Assembly (NCBI RefSeq): GCF_039631295.1
Contig: NZ_JBDIVE010000008.1
Span: forward strand, 62,001-126,000
Direction: 5' to 3'
From: Viridibacterium sediminicola
Lineage (GTDB): Bacteria > Pseudomonadota > Gammaproteobacteria > Burkholderiales > Rhodocyclaceae
DNA: 64,000 nt
Program-made: the position numbers and the translations under genes
The notes under the pieces: model-generated
Told to the model about the DNA's origin: nothing
Seen by the model: the letters and a program-made list of their open reading frames with translations, nothing else
Database searches by the model: none
Shown here: in pieces, positions 28,431 to 38,367 of the stretch
Numbering within the stretch: the first letter of the stretch is position 1
How the letters are laid out: the number at the start of each line of letters is the position of its first letter

Positions 28431-29770
28431 GTGAGCTGGTGACTGAAACGCCAAGCCTGCCTTCGGGCTACGGCATCATTCTTGACGGGATTGCCGGTGA
28501 GTCGAGCTGGCGCCTGGCCGATTACGAAAAGCGTGGTGGCTATGACGCGCTCAAGAAGATCCTGAACAACAAGATTTCGCAAGACGAAATCATTGCCGAA
28601 TTGAAGAAGTCGGCGCTGCGTGGTCGTGGCGGTGCGGGTTTTCCGACTGGTCTGAAGTGGAGCTTCATGCCGCGGGCGTTCCCGGGTGCGAAGTACGTGG
28701 TCTGCAACTCGGACGAAGGCGAGCCGGGTACCTTCAAGGACCGCGACATCCTGCGCTACAACCCGCACGCCCTGATCGAAGGCATGATCATCGCCGGCTA
28801 CGCGATGGGTAGCGCAACGGGTTACAACTACATTCACGGCGAAATTTTCGAAGTCTACGAGCGCTTTGAAGAAGCGCTGGCCGAGGCGCGTGCCGCGGGT
28901 TTGCTGGGCCAGAATATTCTGGGTTCGGGCTTCAATTTCGAGCTGTATGCTCATCATGGTTATGGTGCGTATATCTGTGGCGAAGAAACTGCGCTGCTCG
29001 AATCGCTCGAAGGCAAGAAGGGACAGCCGCGCTTCAAGCCGCCGTTCCCGGCCAGCTTCGGTCTGTACGGCAAGCCGACAACGATCAACAACACCGAGAC
29101 TTTCGCTTCGGTCCCCTTCATCATTCGCGAGGGTGGCGATAAGTTCCTGAGTCTCGGCAAGCCGAATAATGGCGGAACCAAGCTGTTCTCGGTGTCGGGT
29201 CATGTCAACAAACCCGGTAATTATGAGATTCCGCTCGGCACGCCGTTCTCGGTGCTGCTGGAGATGGCCGGCGGCATGCGCGGTGGGCGCAAGCTCAAAG
29301 CCGTGATTCCTGGTGGTTCATCTGCACCGGTGCTGCCCGCCAGCATCATGATGGACCTCACCATGGATTACGATGCGATCTCCAAGGCCGGCTCCATGCT
29401 CGGTTCGGGCGCTGTCATCGTGATGGATGAGTCGACCTGCATGGTCAAGGCGCTCGAACGCCTCGCTTACTTCTATCATGAAGAATCCTGCGGCCAGTGC
29501 ACGCCTTGTCGTGAAGGCACCGGCTGGCTGTATCGCATCATCCATCGCATCGAGCATGGCTTGGGCCGCCAGGAAGATCTGGAAGTGCTCGACAGCGTGG
29601 CAGAGAACATCATGGGCCGCACGATCTGCGCGCTCGGCGACGCGGCAGCAATGCCGGTCAGAAGTTTCATCAAGCACTTCCGTGACGAATTCCAGTTCCA
29701 CGTCGACAACAAGCGTTGCGTCGTGCCGACGGATGTACAGCGCGAAGGCAGCAAGATTTATGTGGGCTGA
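28427..29770 (+). CDS. nuoF: NADH-quinone oxidoreductase subunit F
   Basis: A 447-residue subunit (51-kDa family) that binds NADH and FMN. Seen: NADH/FMN loop GRGGAGFPTGLKWSFMP near 68-84, CNSDEGEPGTFKDRDI, and the [4Fe-4S] N3 ligands in EESCGQCTPCREGTGW plus a fourth Cys in GRTICALGDAAAMP. I chose the ATG at 28427, overlapping the nuoE stop; a longer frame inside nuoE is not credible. Confidence 0.98.
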   Translation: MSELVTETPSLPSGYGIILDGIAGESSWRLADYEKRGGYDALKKILNNKISQDEIIAELKKSALRGRGGAGFPTGLKWSFMPRAFPGAKYVVCNSDEGEPGTFKDRDILRYNPHALIEGMIIAGYAMGSATGYNYIHGEIFEVYERFEEALAEARAAGLLGQNILGSGFNFELYAHHGYGAYICGEETALLESLEGKKGQPRFKPPFPASFGLYGKPTTINNTETFASVPFIIREGGDKFLSLGKPNNGGTKLFSVSGHVNKPGNYEIPLGTPFSVLLEMAGGMRGGRKLKAVIPGGSSAPVLPASIMMDLTMDYDAISKAGSMLGSGAVIVMDESTCMVKALERLAYFYHEESCGQCTPCREGTGWLYRIIHRIEHGLGRQEDLEVLDSVAENIMGRTICALGDAAAMPVRSFIKHFRDEFQFHVDNKRCVVPTDVQREGSKIYVG

Positions 29771-29790
29771 TTTTATGTGGACTGACGCAG

Positions 29791-32130
29791 ATGCTTGAGA
29801 TCGAAATCGACGGCAACAAGCTTGAAGTGCCGGATGGCAGTACGGTGATGGACGCCGCCAACAGGATTGGCGCCTACATCCCGCATTTCTGCTATCACAA
29901 GAAGTTGTCGATTGCCGCCAACTGCCGCATGTGTCTGGTCGACGTCGAAAAGGCGCCCAAGGCGCTGCCGGCCTGTGCAACGCCGGTGACGCCGGGCATG
30001 AAGGTCACCACCCATTCTGAAAAGGCCGTCAAGGCACAGAAGGCGGTGATGGAGTTCCTGCTGGTCAACCATCCGCTGGACTGCCCGATCTGTGACCAGG
30101 GCGGTGAGTGCCAGCTGCAGGATCTGGCCGTCGGTTACGGCGGTTCGGCTTCGCGCTACAAGGAAGAGAAGCGCGTTGTCTTCAACAAGAACCTCGGCGC
30201 GCTGATCAACACCGACATGACGCGTTGCATCCACTGCACGCGCTGTGTGCGTTTCGGCCAGGAAATCTCCGGCATCATGGAGCTGGGCATGTCGGGTCGC
30301 GGCGAACACTCCGAGATCCAGGCTTTCGTCGATCGCACGGTCGATTCCGAGCTCTCCGGTAACGCCATTGACCTGTGCCCGGTGGGCGCGCTGACCTCGA
30401 AGCCTTTCCGCTTCTCGGCGCGGACCTGGGAACTGTCCCGTCGCAAGTCGGTGAGCCCGCATGATTCGCTGGGTGCCAATCTGATCGTGCAGACCAAGCA
30501 TGAGAGCGTCATGCGTGTGCTGCCGCTCGAAAACGAAGCCATCAACGAATGCTGGCTGTCCGACAAGGATCGCTTCTCGTACGAAGGCCTCAATGCCGCA
30601 GACCGTCTGACCCAGCCGCGCATCAAGCATGGTGGTGAGTGGCACGATGTGGACTGGCAGACGGCGCTCGATTACGTTGCGCGTACGCTCAAGGACATCG
30701 TCGCCGAGCATGGCGCTGACCAGGTCGGTGCGCTGCTCTCGCCGCACAGCACGCTCGAAGAACTGTTCCTCGCGCAAAAGCTGGTGCGTGGTCTGGGCAG
30801 CGACAATGTTGACTTCCGCTTGCGTCAGAGCGATTTCTCGCTGGACGGCAAGCTGGCCGGCGCGCCCTGGCTCGGTCTGCCGATTGCAGACTTCAATACC
30901 CTCGACGCGGCGCTGCTGATCGGCAGTTTTGCGCGCAAGGATCATCCGCTGCTGACCCAGCGCCTGCGCCAGGCTGCACGTACCCACTGGGCCAAGATCA
31001 GCCGCCTGCATGTGGCACGCGAAGACTGGCTGCTGCCGATTGCGGCTGAAGCGATTGTCGCACCGGATGCGTTGGTGGCTGCGCTGGCCGCTGTGCTGGC
31101 CGCTGTGCTCAAGCAGCAAAATCTGACCGCGGGCGAGCCTTTCGCAGCCCTGCTGGCCGGTGTGACGATCAGCGCTGAGGCTGAGGCTGTCGCTGCTTCC
31201 TTGCTTCACGGCGAAAAACGGGCTGTGTTGCTTGGCAACTATGCCGTGCATCACCCCAACTACGCCTCGCTGCATGTGCTGGCGCAGGAAATTGCACGCC
31301 TTGCCGGCGCCAGCTTTGGCGTCATCGGCGAAGCGGCCAACTCGGTGGGCGGTTATCTGGCCGGTGCCGTACCGCAGCAGGGCGGCAATGCGCGCAGCAT
31401 CATCGAACGCAAGCTACGTGCTTACATCGTGATGGGTGCTGAACCCGAGTTCGATACCGCTGACGGTGTGGCTGCACGTGCTGCGCTGGAATCTGCCGCT
31501 TCGGTGATCTATCTGGGCAGTTTCGTGGGCAGTGCCGCAGCGTACGCAGATGTGCTGTTGCCGATTGCACCTTTCACTGAAACCTCAGGCAGTTTCGTCA
31601 ATACCGAAGGCAAGTTGCAATCCTTCAATGCAGTGGCCAAGCCGGTGGGCGAGACGCGTCCGGCCTGGAAGGTGCTGCGCGTTCTGGGCAATCTGCTGGG
31701 CCTGTCGGGCTTCGAGCAGACGAGTTCGGAGGCCGTGCGTGCCGAGGTCGAAGCGCTGGGTGATATCGCTTCGCGCCTGAACAATGCGGTCACTGGTGTG
31801 GTGCCGGTGCTGCCGGCTGCCGCAAGCGGTCTGCAACGTGTTGCGGATGTGCCGATCCACTTCGCCGATCCCTTGTCGCGCCGTGCGCCGGCACTGCAGA
31901 AGACACGCGATAGCGCGGCACCGATGGCACGTCTGGCGGCTAGCACGCTGAGTGCGCTGGGTGTGGAAGAGGGCGCTTTGCTCAAGCTGCGCAGCGCACA
32001 AGGCGAGGTGAGCCTCAAGGCCAAGCGCGATGACACGCTGGCCGCCGGCACGGTGCGGGTGGCTGCGGCCCATGCCAGCACGGTGGCGCTCGGCGCCCTG
32101 TTTGGCGAGCTGACTGTGGAGCGCGCGTGA
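29791..32130 (+). CDS. nuoG: NADH-quinone oxidoreductase subunit G
   Basis: A 779-residue subunit (75-kDa family) relaying electrons along a chain of clusters. The N-terminal ferredoxin-like domain has the [2Fe-2S] ligands (HFCYHKKLSIAANCRMCLVD, ACATPV), then the His/Cys segment HPLDCPICDQGGECQLQD and CIHCTRCVRFGQEISG. The large C-terminal molybdopterin-oxidoreductase-like domain follows, Ala-rich and divergent as usual. I chose the ATG at 29791, which begins MLEIEIDGNKLEV; the frame extends into nuoF without homology. The end overlaps nuoH. Confidence 0.97.
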   Translation: MLEIEIDGNKLEVPDGSTVMDAANRIGAYIPHFCYHKKLSIAANCRMCLVDVEKAPKALPACATPVTPGMKVTTHSEKAVKAQKAVMEFLLVNHPLDCPICDQGGECQLQDLAVGYGGSASRYKEEKRVVFNKNLGALINTDMTRCIHCTRCVRFGQEISGIMELGMSGRGEHSEIQAFVDRTVDSELSGNAIDLCPVGALTSKPFRFSARTWELSRRKSVSPHDSLGANLIVQTKHESVMRVLPLENEAINECWLSDKDRFSYEGLNAADRLTQPRIKHGGEWHDVDWQTALDYVARTLKDIVAEHGADQVGALLSPHSTLEELFLAQKLVRGLGSDNVDFRLRQSDFSLDGKLAGAPWLGLPIADFNTLDAALLIGSFARKDHPLLTQRLRQAARTHWAKISRLHVAREDWLLPIAAEAIVAPDALVAALAAVLAAVLKQQNLTAGEPFAALLAGVTISAEAEAVAASLLHGEKRAVLLGNYAVHHPNYASLHVLAQEIARLAGASFGVIGEAANSVGGYLAGAVPQQGGNARSIIERKLRAYIVMGAEPEFDTADGVAARAALESAASVIYLGSFVGSAAAYADVLLPIAPFTETSGSFVNTEGKLQSFNAVAKPVGETRPAWKVLRVLGNLLGLSGFEQTSSEAVRAEVEALGDIASRLNNAVTGVVPVLPAAASGLQRVADVPIHFADPLSRRAPALQKTRDSAAPMARLAASTLSALGVEEGALLKLRSAQGEVSLKAKRDDTLAAGTVRVAAAHASTVALGALFGELTVERA

Positions 32131-33212
32131 TGGAAGCCTTGTTGCTGAGCATTGTTCAATTCATCGCCGACACGGTTCATCTGCCGGCCAGTCTTGTGCC
32201 GACGATCTGGCCGCTGATCTGGAATGTGGTCAAGATCCTCGTCATCATTCTGCCGATCTTCGGCTGTGTGGCTTACCTGACGCTCGCCGAGCGCAAGGTG
32301 ATCGGCTACATCCAGGTGCGTATCGGTCCTAACCGCGTCGGTCCGGCGGGTTTGTTGCAGCCGATTGCCGACGGCGTCAAGCTCCTGCTTAAAGAAGTGA
32401 TGGTGCCTACACAGGCGAGCAAGGGGCTGTTCCTGCTGGCGCCGGTGCTGGCGCTGGCGCCGGCGCTGGCGGCCTGGGCTGTAGTGCCGTTCTCGGACAC
32501 ATTGCTGCTGGCCGACGTGAATGCTGGCATGTTGTATCTGATGGCCATTACCTCGTTTGGCGTGTATGGCGTGATCATTGCTGGTTGGGCGTCTAATTCG
32601 AAGTACGCTTTCCTCGGCGCGATGCGTTCTGCGGCGCAGATGGTGTCCTACGAACTGGCGATGGGGTTTGCGCTGGTCTGCGTGCTGATGGTGTCGGGCA
32701 CGCTGAACATGTCGGATATCGTGGGCGGGCAGGGCAAGGGCTGGTTTGCCGCGCATGGACTGAGCTTTCTGTCCTGGAACTGGCTGCCACTGCTGCCGAT
32801 GTTCCTGGTCTATCTGATCTCTGGCATTGCGGAAACCAATCGCGCGCCGTTTGACGTGGTGGAAGGCGAATCGGAAATCGTCGCCGGTCACATGGTCGAG
32901 TACTCGGGCATGGCCTTCGCACTGTTCTTCCTGGCCGAGTACGCCAACATGATCCTGGTGTCGGCGCTGACCAGTACCTTCTTCCTCGGCGGTTGGTTGT
33001 CGCCGGTGGGCTTCTTGCCGGATGGTTTCGGGTGGCTCGCACTCAAGACAGCGTTCATCCTGTTCCTGTTCTTGTGGTTCCGGGCGACTTTCCCGCGCTT
33101 CCGCTACGACCAGATCATGCGTCTGGGCTGGAAGGTGTTCATCCCCATGTCTATTGCATGGGTGCTGGTGCTGGGGATTTGGATCATGTCGCCGCTGTCG
33201 ATCTGGAAGTAG
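32130..33212 (+). CDS. nuoH: NADH-quinone oxidoreductase subunit H
   Basis: A 360-residue membrane subunit (ND1 family) linking the quinone pocket to the proton pumps. About eight membrane helices; signature ERKVIGYIQVRIGPNRVGPAGLLQPIADGVKLLLKE near 55-90 and the acidic loop AETNRAPFDVVEGESEIVAG near 235-255. The ATG at 32130 overlaps the nuoG stop as TGATG; a GTG one codon upstream (32127) is also possible. Confidence 0.97.
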   Translation: MEALLLSIVQFIADTVHLPASLVPTIWPLIWNVVKILVIILPIFGCVAYLTLAERKVIGYIQVRIGPNRVGPAGLLQPIADGVKLLLKEVMVPTQASKGLFLLAPVLALAPALAAWAVVPFSDTLLLADVNAGMLYLMAITSFGVYGVIIAGWASNSKYAFLGAMRSAAQMVSYELAMGFALVCVLMVSGTLNMSDIVGGQGKGWFAAHGLSFLSWNWLPLLPMFLVYLISGIAETNRAPFDVVEGESEIVAGHMVEYSGMAFALFFLAEYANMILVSALTSTFFLGGWLSPVGFLPDGFGWLALKTAFILFLFLWFRATFPRFRYDQIMRLGWKVFIPMSIAWVLVLGIWIMSPLSIWK

Positions 33213-33221
33213 GAAAAAGTT

Positions 33222-33710
33222 ATGGGTGCAGTCAGCGAATTTTTTGGCAGCGTATTGTTGCGCGAGCTCGTCAAGGGTCTGGCCCTGACGGGGCGTCACC
33301 TGTTTGCGCGCAAGATCACCGTGCAGTTCCCGGAGGAGAAGACGCCGCAGAGCGCGCGTTTCCGTGGTCTGCATGCCTTGCGCCGCTATCCGAACGGTGA
33401 AGAGCGTTGCATTGCCTGCAAACTGTGTGAAGCGGTTTGTCCGGCAATGGCGATCACCATTGAGTCCGATCAGCGCGATGATGGTTCGCGTCGTACGACG
33501 CGTTATGACATTGATCTGACCAAATGCATCTTCTGCGGTTTCTGCGAAGAAGCTTGCCCGGTCGATGCAATTGTTGAAACGCGTGTCTTTGAGTACCACG
33601 GCGAGCAGCGCGGTGATCTTTACTACACCAAGCAGATGTTGCTGGCGGTCGGTGCGCGCTACGAAGAACAGATTGCCAAGGACCGGGCGCAGGACGCGCC
33701 GTTCCGTTAA
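33222..33710 (+). CDS. nuoI: NADH-quinone oxidoreductase subunit I
   Basis: A 162-residue ferredoxin-like subunit (23-kDa family) with two [4Fe-4S] clusters, N6a and N6b: CIACKLCEAVCP near 62-73 and CIFCGFCEEACP near 102-113. It lies in the hydrophilic arm near NuoB. The ribosome binding site is weak (GGAAAAAG). nuoJ follows after 62 bases. Confidence 0.98.
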   Translation: MGAVSEFFGSVLLRELVKGLALTGRHLFARKITVQFPEEKTPQSARFRGLHALRRYPNGEERCIACKLCEAVCPAMAITIESDQRDDGSRRTTRYDIDLTKCIFCGFCEEACPVDAIVETRVFEYHGEQRGDLYYTKQMLLAVGARYEEQIAKDRAQDAPFR

Positions 33711-33772
33711 GACATACTGAAGACATATAACCCGTCACATCACTGATACGGACTGCCGAAAGAACCGGCTAC

Positions 33773-34378
33773 ATGGAAATCTCGACTATCTTTTTTTACA
33801 TCATGGCGACCGTGCTGGTGGCATCCGGCTTGCGGGTGATCACGTCGCGCAATCCCATTCACGCAGCCCTGTACCTCGTGCTCGCGTTCTTTACCTCGGG
33901 TGCGATCTGGATGCTGCTTCACGCAGAATTCCTTGCCATCGCCATCGTGCTGATCTATGTCGGCGCGGTGATGGTGTTGTTCCTGTTCGTGGTGATGATG
34001 CTCGATATCAATATCGACAGGCTGCGCGAGGGCTTCTGGCGCTATCTGCCGGTCGGCCTCATCGTCGCACTGGTGATGGTTGCCGAGATGGCCATGGTGC
34101 TCAATGGCGCCTACTTCCAGCTGCAACAGCTGCCTGCACCGGCTGCTCCGCCTGCTACGCACAGCAATACGCAGGATCTGGCGCGTGAGTTGTTCACCAA
34201 CTACGCCTATCCCTTCGAGATTGCTTCGCTGATCTTGCTGGTAGCCATGATTGCTGCCGTGGCGCTGACCTATCGTCGCCGCCAGGGTAATAAATACACC
34301 AACCCAGCCGACCAAATTGCCGTCAAGGCAGCCGACCGCATGCGCATCGTTTCGATGCCGTCCGAGTCGCGCGACTGA
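33773..34378 (+). CDS. nuoJ: NADH-quinone oxidoreductase subunit J
   Basis: A 201-residue membrane subunit (ND6 family) with about five helices. Typical segments: SRNPIHAALYLVLAFFTSGAIWMLLHAEFLAIAIVLIYVGAVMVLFLFVVMML at about 24-77. The C-terminal ~45 residues are hydrophilic. Spacing to nuoK is 24 bases. Confidence 0.96.
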   Translation: MEISTIFFYIMATVLVASGLRVITSRNPIHAALYLVLAFFTSGAIWMLLHAEFLAIAIVLIYVGAVMVLFLFVVMMLDINIDRLREGFWRYLPVGLIVALVMVAEMAMVLNGAYFQLQQLPAPAAPPATHSNTQDLARELFTNYAYPFEIASLILLVAMIAAVALTYRRRQGNKYTNPADQIAVKAADRMRIVSMPSESRD

Positions 34379-34402
34379 CCCGGAGCCGAACCAGGAACAA
34401 AC

Positions 34403-34708
34403 ATGCTGCCGCTCGCACACGTACTCATACTCGGCTCCTTGCTCTTCGCCATCAGCGTGGTGGGGATCTTCCTCAATCGCAAGAACCTGATCATCCTGCT
34501 GATGGCCATCGAATTGATGCTGTTGGCGGTGAACATGAACTTCGTCGCCTTCTCGTCCTATTTTCAGGATCCGGATGGCCAGATTTTCGTTTTCTTCATC
34601 CTGACCGTGGCGGCTGCTGAGTCGGCCATTGGTCTGGCGATCCTCGTGGTGCTGTTCCGCAACATGCGCTCGATTCACGTTGATGACCTGGACAGCCTCA
34701 AGGGCTAA
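34403..34708 (+). CDS. nuoK: NADH-quinone oxidoreductase subunit K
   Basis: A 101-residue membrane subunit (ND4L family) with three helices. Conserved Glu residues sit in AIELMLLAVNMNFVAFS and in TVAAAESAIGLAILVVLFR, which take part in proton transfer. Family length exactly. nuoL starts two bases after its stop. Confidence 0.98.
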   Translation: MLPLAHVLILGSLLFAISVVGIFLNRKNLIILLMAIELMLLAVNMNFVAFSSYFQDPDGQIFVFFILTVAAAESAIGLAILVVLFRNMRSIHVDDLDSLKG

Positions 34709-34710
34709 CG

Positions 34711-36804
34711 ATGACGGCTATGCAGAATCTCTATCTCCTCGTACCGCTTGCTCCTCTGGCTGGCTCCCTTCTGGCCGGTCTGTTCGGGCGAGTCATTGGC
34801 CGCACCGCTTCGCATGTGGTGACCATTCTCGGCGTGCTGGTCGCGCTGATCGCCTCGATCATCATTTATCGCGACGTGCAGGCCGGGAACACCTTCAACG
34901 GTGCGCTCTATACCTGGGCGACCAGCGGTGGCATCAAGTTCGAGATTGGCTTCCTGATCGACAGCCTGACCGTGATGATGATGCTGGTGGTGACCTTCGT
35001 CTCGCTGATGGTGCACCTCTACACCGTCGGTTACATGTCGGAAGACCCCGGCTACCAGCGCTTCTTCAGCTACATCTCGCTGTTCACCTTCTCGATGCTG
35101 ATGCTGGTGATGAGCAACAACTTCCTGCAGCTGTTCTTCGGCTGGGAAGCGGTGGGTCTGGTCTCTTACCTGCTGATCGGTTTCTGGTACACGCGTCCGA
35201 CGGCGATCTACGCCAATATGAAGGCCTTTCTGGTCAATCGTGTGGGTGACTTCGGCTTCCTGCTTGGTATCGGCCTGATTGCTGCCTACGCAGGCACGCT
35301 CAATTACGCCGAGGTGTTTGCCAAGGCGCCGGAGCTCGTCAAGCTCAGCGTGCCGGCAACTGGCTGGCCGATGCTGACGGCGATCTGTATCTGCCTGTTC
35401 ATCGGTGCGATGGGCAAGTCGGCGCAAGTGCCGTTGCACGTCTGGCTGCCGGATTCGATGGAAGGTCCGACGCCGATCTCGGCGCTGATCCACGCCGCCA
35501 CCATGGTGACGGCCGGTATCTTCATGGTCACGCGCATGTCGCCGCTGTTCGAACTCTCGTCGACGGCGCTGTCCTTCGTGCTGGTGATCGGTGCGACCAC
35601 CGCCTTGTTCATGGGCTTTCTGGGCATCATCCAGAACGACATCAAGCGCGTGGTGGCGTACTCGACCCTGTCGCAGCTTGGTTACATGACTGTTGCGCTG
35701 GGCGTCTCGGCCTATCCGGCCGCCGTTTTCCACCTGATGACGCACGCCTTCTTCAAGGCCTTGCTGTTCCTCGGTGCCGGTTCGGTGATCATGGGCATGC
35801 ACCACGATCAGGACATCCGCAACATGGGCGGGCTGCGCAAGTACATGCCGATCACCTGGATCACCTCGCTGATCGGTTCGCTGGCGCTGATCGGCTTCCC
35901 CTTCCTGTCGGGTTTCTACTCGAAAGATTCGATCATTGAAGCGGTGGCGGAATCACATCGTTGGGGTGCCGACTACGCCTATTTCTGCGTGATCGCAGGC
36001 GTGTTTGTGACGGCTTTCTACTCGTTCCGCATGTACTTCCTGGTCTTCCATGGCGAAGAGCGCTTTGGCAAGGCACACGATGCACATGCCCATGACGATC
36101 ATGCTCATGCCGATGATCACCATGCCGCCGCGGATGCCCACGACGATGCACATGGCGCCCATGATGACGCGCATGCCGACGAACACCATCACGGTCTGGC
36201 GCCGGGTCAGAAGCCGCATGAGTCGCCCTGGGTGGTAACCGTGCCGCTGGTTCTGCTGGCGATTCCTTCGGTGCTGATCGGTTTCTTCACCATCGAGCCG
36301 ATGCTGTTCGGCGAATGGTTCAAGGGCGTTGTGACGATCGCCGAGCACAACGATGTGCTGGGTGAAATCGGCCACGAATTCCATGGTCCGGTAGCGATGG
36401 CCGTGCATGGCCTGACCAGTCTGCCGTTCGCACTGGCGATGGCGGGTGTGTTGCTGTCCTGGTTCTTCTACCTGAAGCGTCCGGATATCCCCGCCGCGAT
36501 TGCCAAGCGTCTGAGCTTCGTCAATCGTGTGCTTGACAACAAGTATTACTTCGACCGCTTCAACGAGATCGTGTTCGCCGGTGGCGCGCGCGGCTTGGGG
36601 CAGTTCCTGTGGAAATTCGGCGATCAGACGGTGATCGATGGCGCCGTTGTCAATGGCTCGGCAGGTTTCGTCGGCTGGCTGGCACGCGTCTCACGTCTGT
36701 TGCAGACCGGTTATGTTTATCACTATGCGTTCTGGGTCATTTTCGGTGTGGTCATCCTGCTCGTCTGGGGCCCGTACCTGCGCACGGTGGGAGCCGGCTC
36801 CTGA
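34711..36804 (+). CDS. nuoL: NADH-quinone oxidoreductase subunit L
   Basis: A 697-residue antiporter-like proton-pump subunit (ND5 family) with the long lateral helix at the C-terminus. Key segments: FFGWEAVGLVSYLLIGFWY with the pump Glu near 145, GKSAQVPLHVWLPDSMEGPTPISALIHAATMV with Lys and His near 230-260, and SGFYSKDSIIE near 405. Longer than E. coli NuoL (613) mainly through a loop at about residues 455-497 made almost entirely of His, Asp and Ala. A second in-frame ATG lies three codons in. Confidence 0.97.
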   Translation: MTAMQNLYLLVPLAPLAGSLLAGLFGRVIGRTASHVVTILGVLVALIASIIIYRDVQAGNTFNGALYTWATSGGIKFEIGFLIDSLTVMMMLVVTFVSLMVHLYTVGYMSEDPGYQRFFSYISLFTFSMLMLVMSNNFLQLFFGWEAVGLVSYLLIGFWYTRPTAIYANMKAFLVNRVGDFGFLLGIGLIAAYAGTLNYAEVFAKAPELVKLSVPATGWPMLTAICICLFIGAMGKSAQVPLHVWLPDSMEGPTPISALIHAATMVTAGIFMVTRMSPLFELSSTALSFVLVIGATTALFMGFLGIIQNDIKRVVAYSTLSQLGYMTVALGVSAYPAAVFHLMTHAFFKALLFLGAGSVIMGMHHDQDIRNMGGLRKYMPITWITSLIGSLALIGFPFLSGFYSKDSIIEAVAESHRWGADYAYFCVIAGVFVTAFYSFRMYFLVFHGEERFGKAHDAHAHDDHAHADDHHAAADAHDDAHGAHDDAHADEHHHGLAPGQKPHESPWVVTVPLVLLAIPSVLIGFFTIEPMLFGEWFKGVVTIAEHNDVLGEIGHEFHGPVAMAVHGLTSLPFALAMAGVLLSWFFYLKRPDIPAAIAKRLSFVNRVLDNKYYFDRFNEIVFAGGARGLGQFLWKFGDQTVIDGAVVNGSAGFVGWLARVSRLLQTGYVYHYAFWVIFGVVILLVWGPYLRTVGAGS

Positions 36805-36861
36805 GCTGTTTGAAGATATGAACTTGAATTCCACGCGACTACACATTAACGGAAACTGCAG

Positions 36862-38343
36862 ATGACCGCTGTGCCTTACCTCAGTCTTTCCATCTGGATA
36901 CCGATCCTCGGTGGCCTGCTCGTGCTGGCCACCGGTTCTGATCGCAATGCCCAGGTTGCGCGCGTCATCGCTCTGATCACGGCTATCGCTGGTCTGCTGG
37001 TGACGATTCCGCTCTACACACATTTCAATGTGGCGAGCGCGGCCATGCAGTTCCAGGAGAGCACGCCCTGGATTCCGTATATCCGCATCAATTACGCTCT
37101 GGGCGTGGATGGCATCTCGATGCCGTTCATCCTGCTCAACAGTTTCATCACCCTGATTGTGGTGGTCGCCGGCTGGGAAGTGATCCAGACCAAGGTGGCG
37201 CAGTACATGGCCGCCTTCCTGATCATGTCGGGCCTGCTCAACGGCATCTTCTCGGCGCTCGACGCCGTGCTGTTCTACGTGTTCTTCGAAGCTTCGCTGA
37301 TCCCGCTGTACCTGATCATCGGTATCTGGGGCGGCGCCAACCGCGTCTATGCGGCGATCAAGTTCTTCCTCTACACGCTGCTCGGTTCGCTGGTGATGCT
37401 GGTGGCTTTCATCTACCTGTTCCTCAACTCGGGCGGCAGCTTCAACATCCAGGACTGGCATGCCCTGCGTCTGTCCCTGCCGGTGCAGCAATGGATCTTC
37501 TGGGCCTTCCTGCTGTCCTTCGCGGTCAAGGTGCCGATGTGGCCGGTGCACACCTGGTTGCCGGATGCCCACGTTGAAGCGCCGACCGGTGGCTCGGTGG
37601 TGCTCGCTGCAATCGCGCTGAAGCTCGGTGCTTACGGCTTCCTGCGGTTCTCGCTGCCCATCGTTCCGGACGCCAGCCAGTACTTCGCGCCGCTGATGAT
37701 CACCCTGTCGCTGATCGCCGTCATCTACATCGGCTTTGTGGCGCTGGTGCAGACCGACATGAAGAAGCTCGTGGCGTATTCCTCGATCTCGCACATGGGC
37801 TTTGTGACCCTCGGTTTCTTCATGTTCAACGCGCTGGGTGTTGAAGGTGCGCTGGTGCAGATGATTTCGCACGGCTTTGTTTCGGGCGCGATGTTCCTCT
37901 GCATCGGTGTGCTCTACGATCGCATGCACAGCCGTCGCATTGCTGACTACGGTGGTGTGGTCAACACCATGCCCAAGTTCGCTGCGCTGTTCATGCTGTT
38001 CTCGATGGCCAATGCCGGTCTGCCGGCAACCAGCGGTTTCATCGGTGAATTCATGGTCGTGCTGGGCGCCGTCAAGTTCAATTTCTGGATCGGTTTTGCC
38101 GCTGCGACCACCCTCATCATGGGTGCCGCCTACACGCTCTGGATGTACAAGCGCGTGGTTTTCGGCGCGGTCGCCAATTCGCATGTCGCCGAACTCAAGG
38201 ACATCAACCCGCGTGAATTCGCTTTCCTGGCCGTGCTGGCAATCTGCGTGCTTGCCATGGGGATCTACCCCATGCCCGTCACTGAAGTCATGCATGCTTC
38301 GGTCACCGAGCTGCTGCAACACGTTGCAGCCGGAAAACTCTAA
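36862..38343 (+). CDS. nuoM: NADH-quinone oxidoreductase subunit M
   Basis: A 493-residue antiporter-like proton-pump subunit (ND4 family) with about 14 helices. Conserved: FEASLIPLYLIIGIWGG with the pump Glu near 144, FAVKVPMWPVHTWLPDAHVEAPTGGSV near 220-246, and SISHMGFVTLG. Length matches. It begins 57 bases after nuoL, after a poorly conserved spacer. Confidence 0.98.
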   Translation: MTAVPYLSLSIWIPILGGLLVLATGSDRNAQVARVIALITAIAGLLVTIPLYTHFNVASAAMQFQESTPWIPYIRINYALGVDGISMPFILLNSFITLIVVVAGWEVIQTKVAQYMAAFLIMSGLLNGIFSALDAVLFYVFFEASLIPLYLIIGIWGGANRVYAAIKFFLYTLLGSLVMLVAFIYLFLNSGGSFNIQDWHALRLSLPVQQWIFWAFLLSFAVKVPMWPVHTWLPDAHVEAPTGGSVVLAAIALKLGAYGFLRFSLPIVPDASQYFAPLMITLSLIAVIYIGFVALVQTDMKKLVAYSSISHMGFVTLGFFMFNALGVEGALVQMISHGFVSGAMFLCIGVLYDRMHSRRIADYGGVVNTMPKFAALFMLFSMANAGLPATSGFIGEFMVVLGAVKFNFWIGFAAATTLIMGAAYTLWMYKRVVFGAVANSHVAELKDINPREFAFLAVLAICVLAMGIYPMPVTEVMHASVTELLQHVAAGKL

Positions 38344-38367
38344 GCCAGGCAAACACACAGGCACAAA

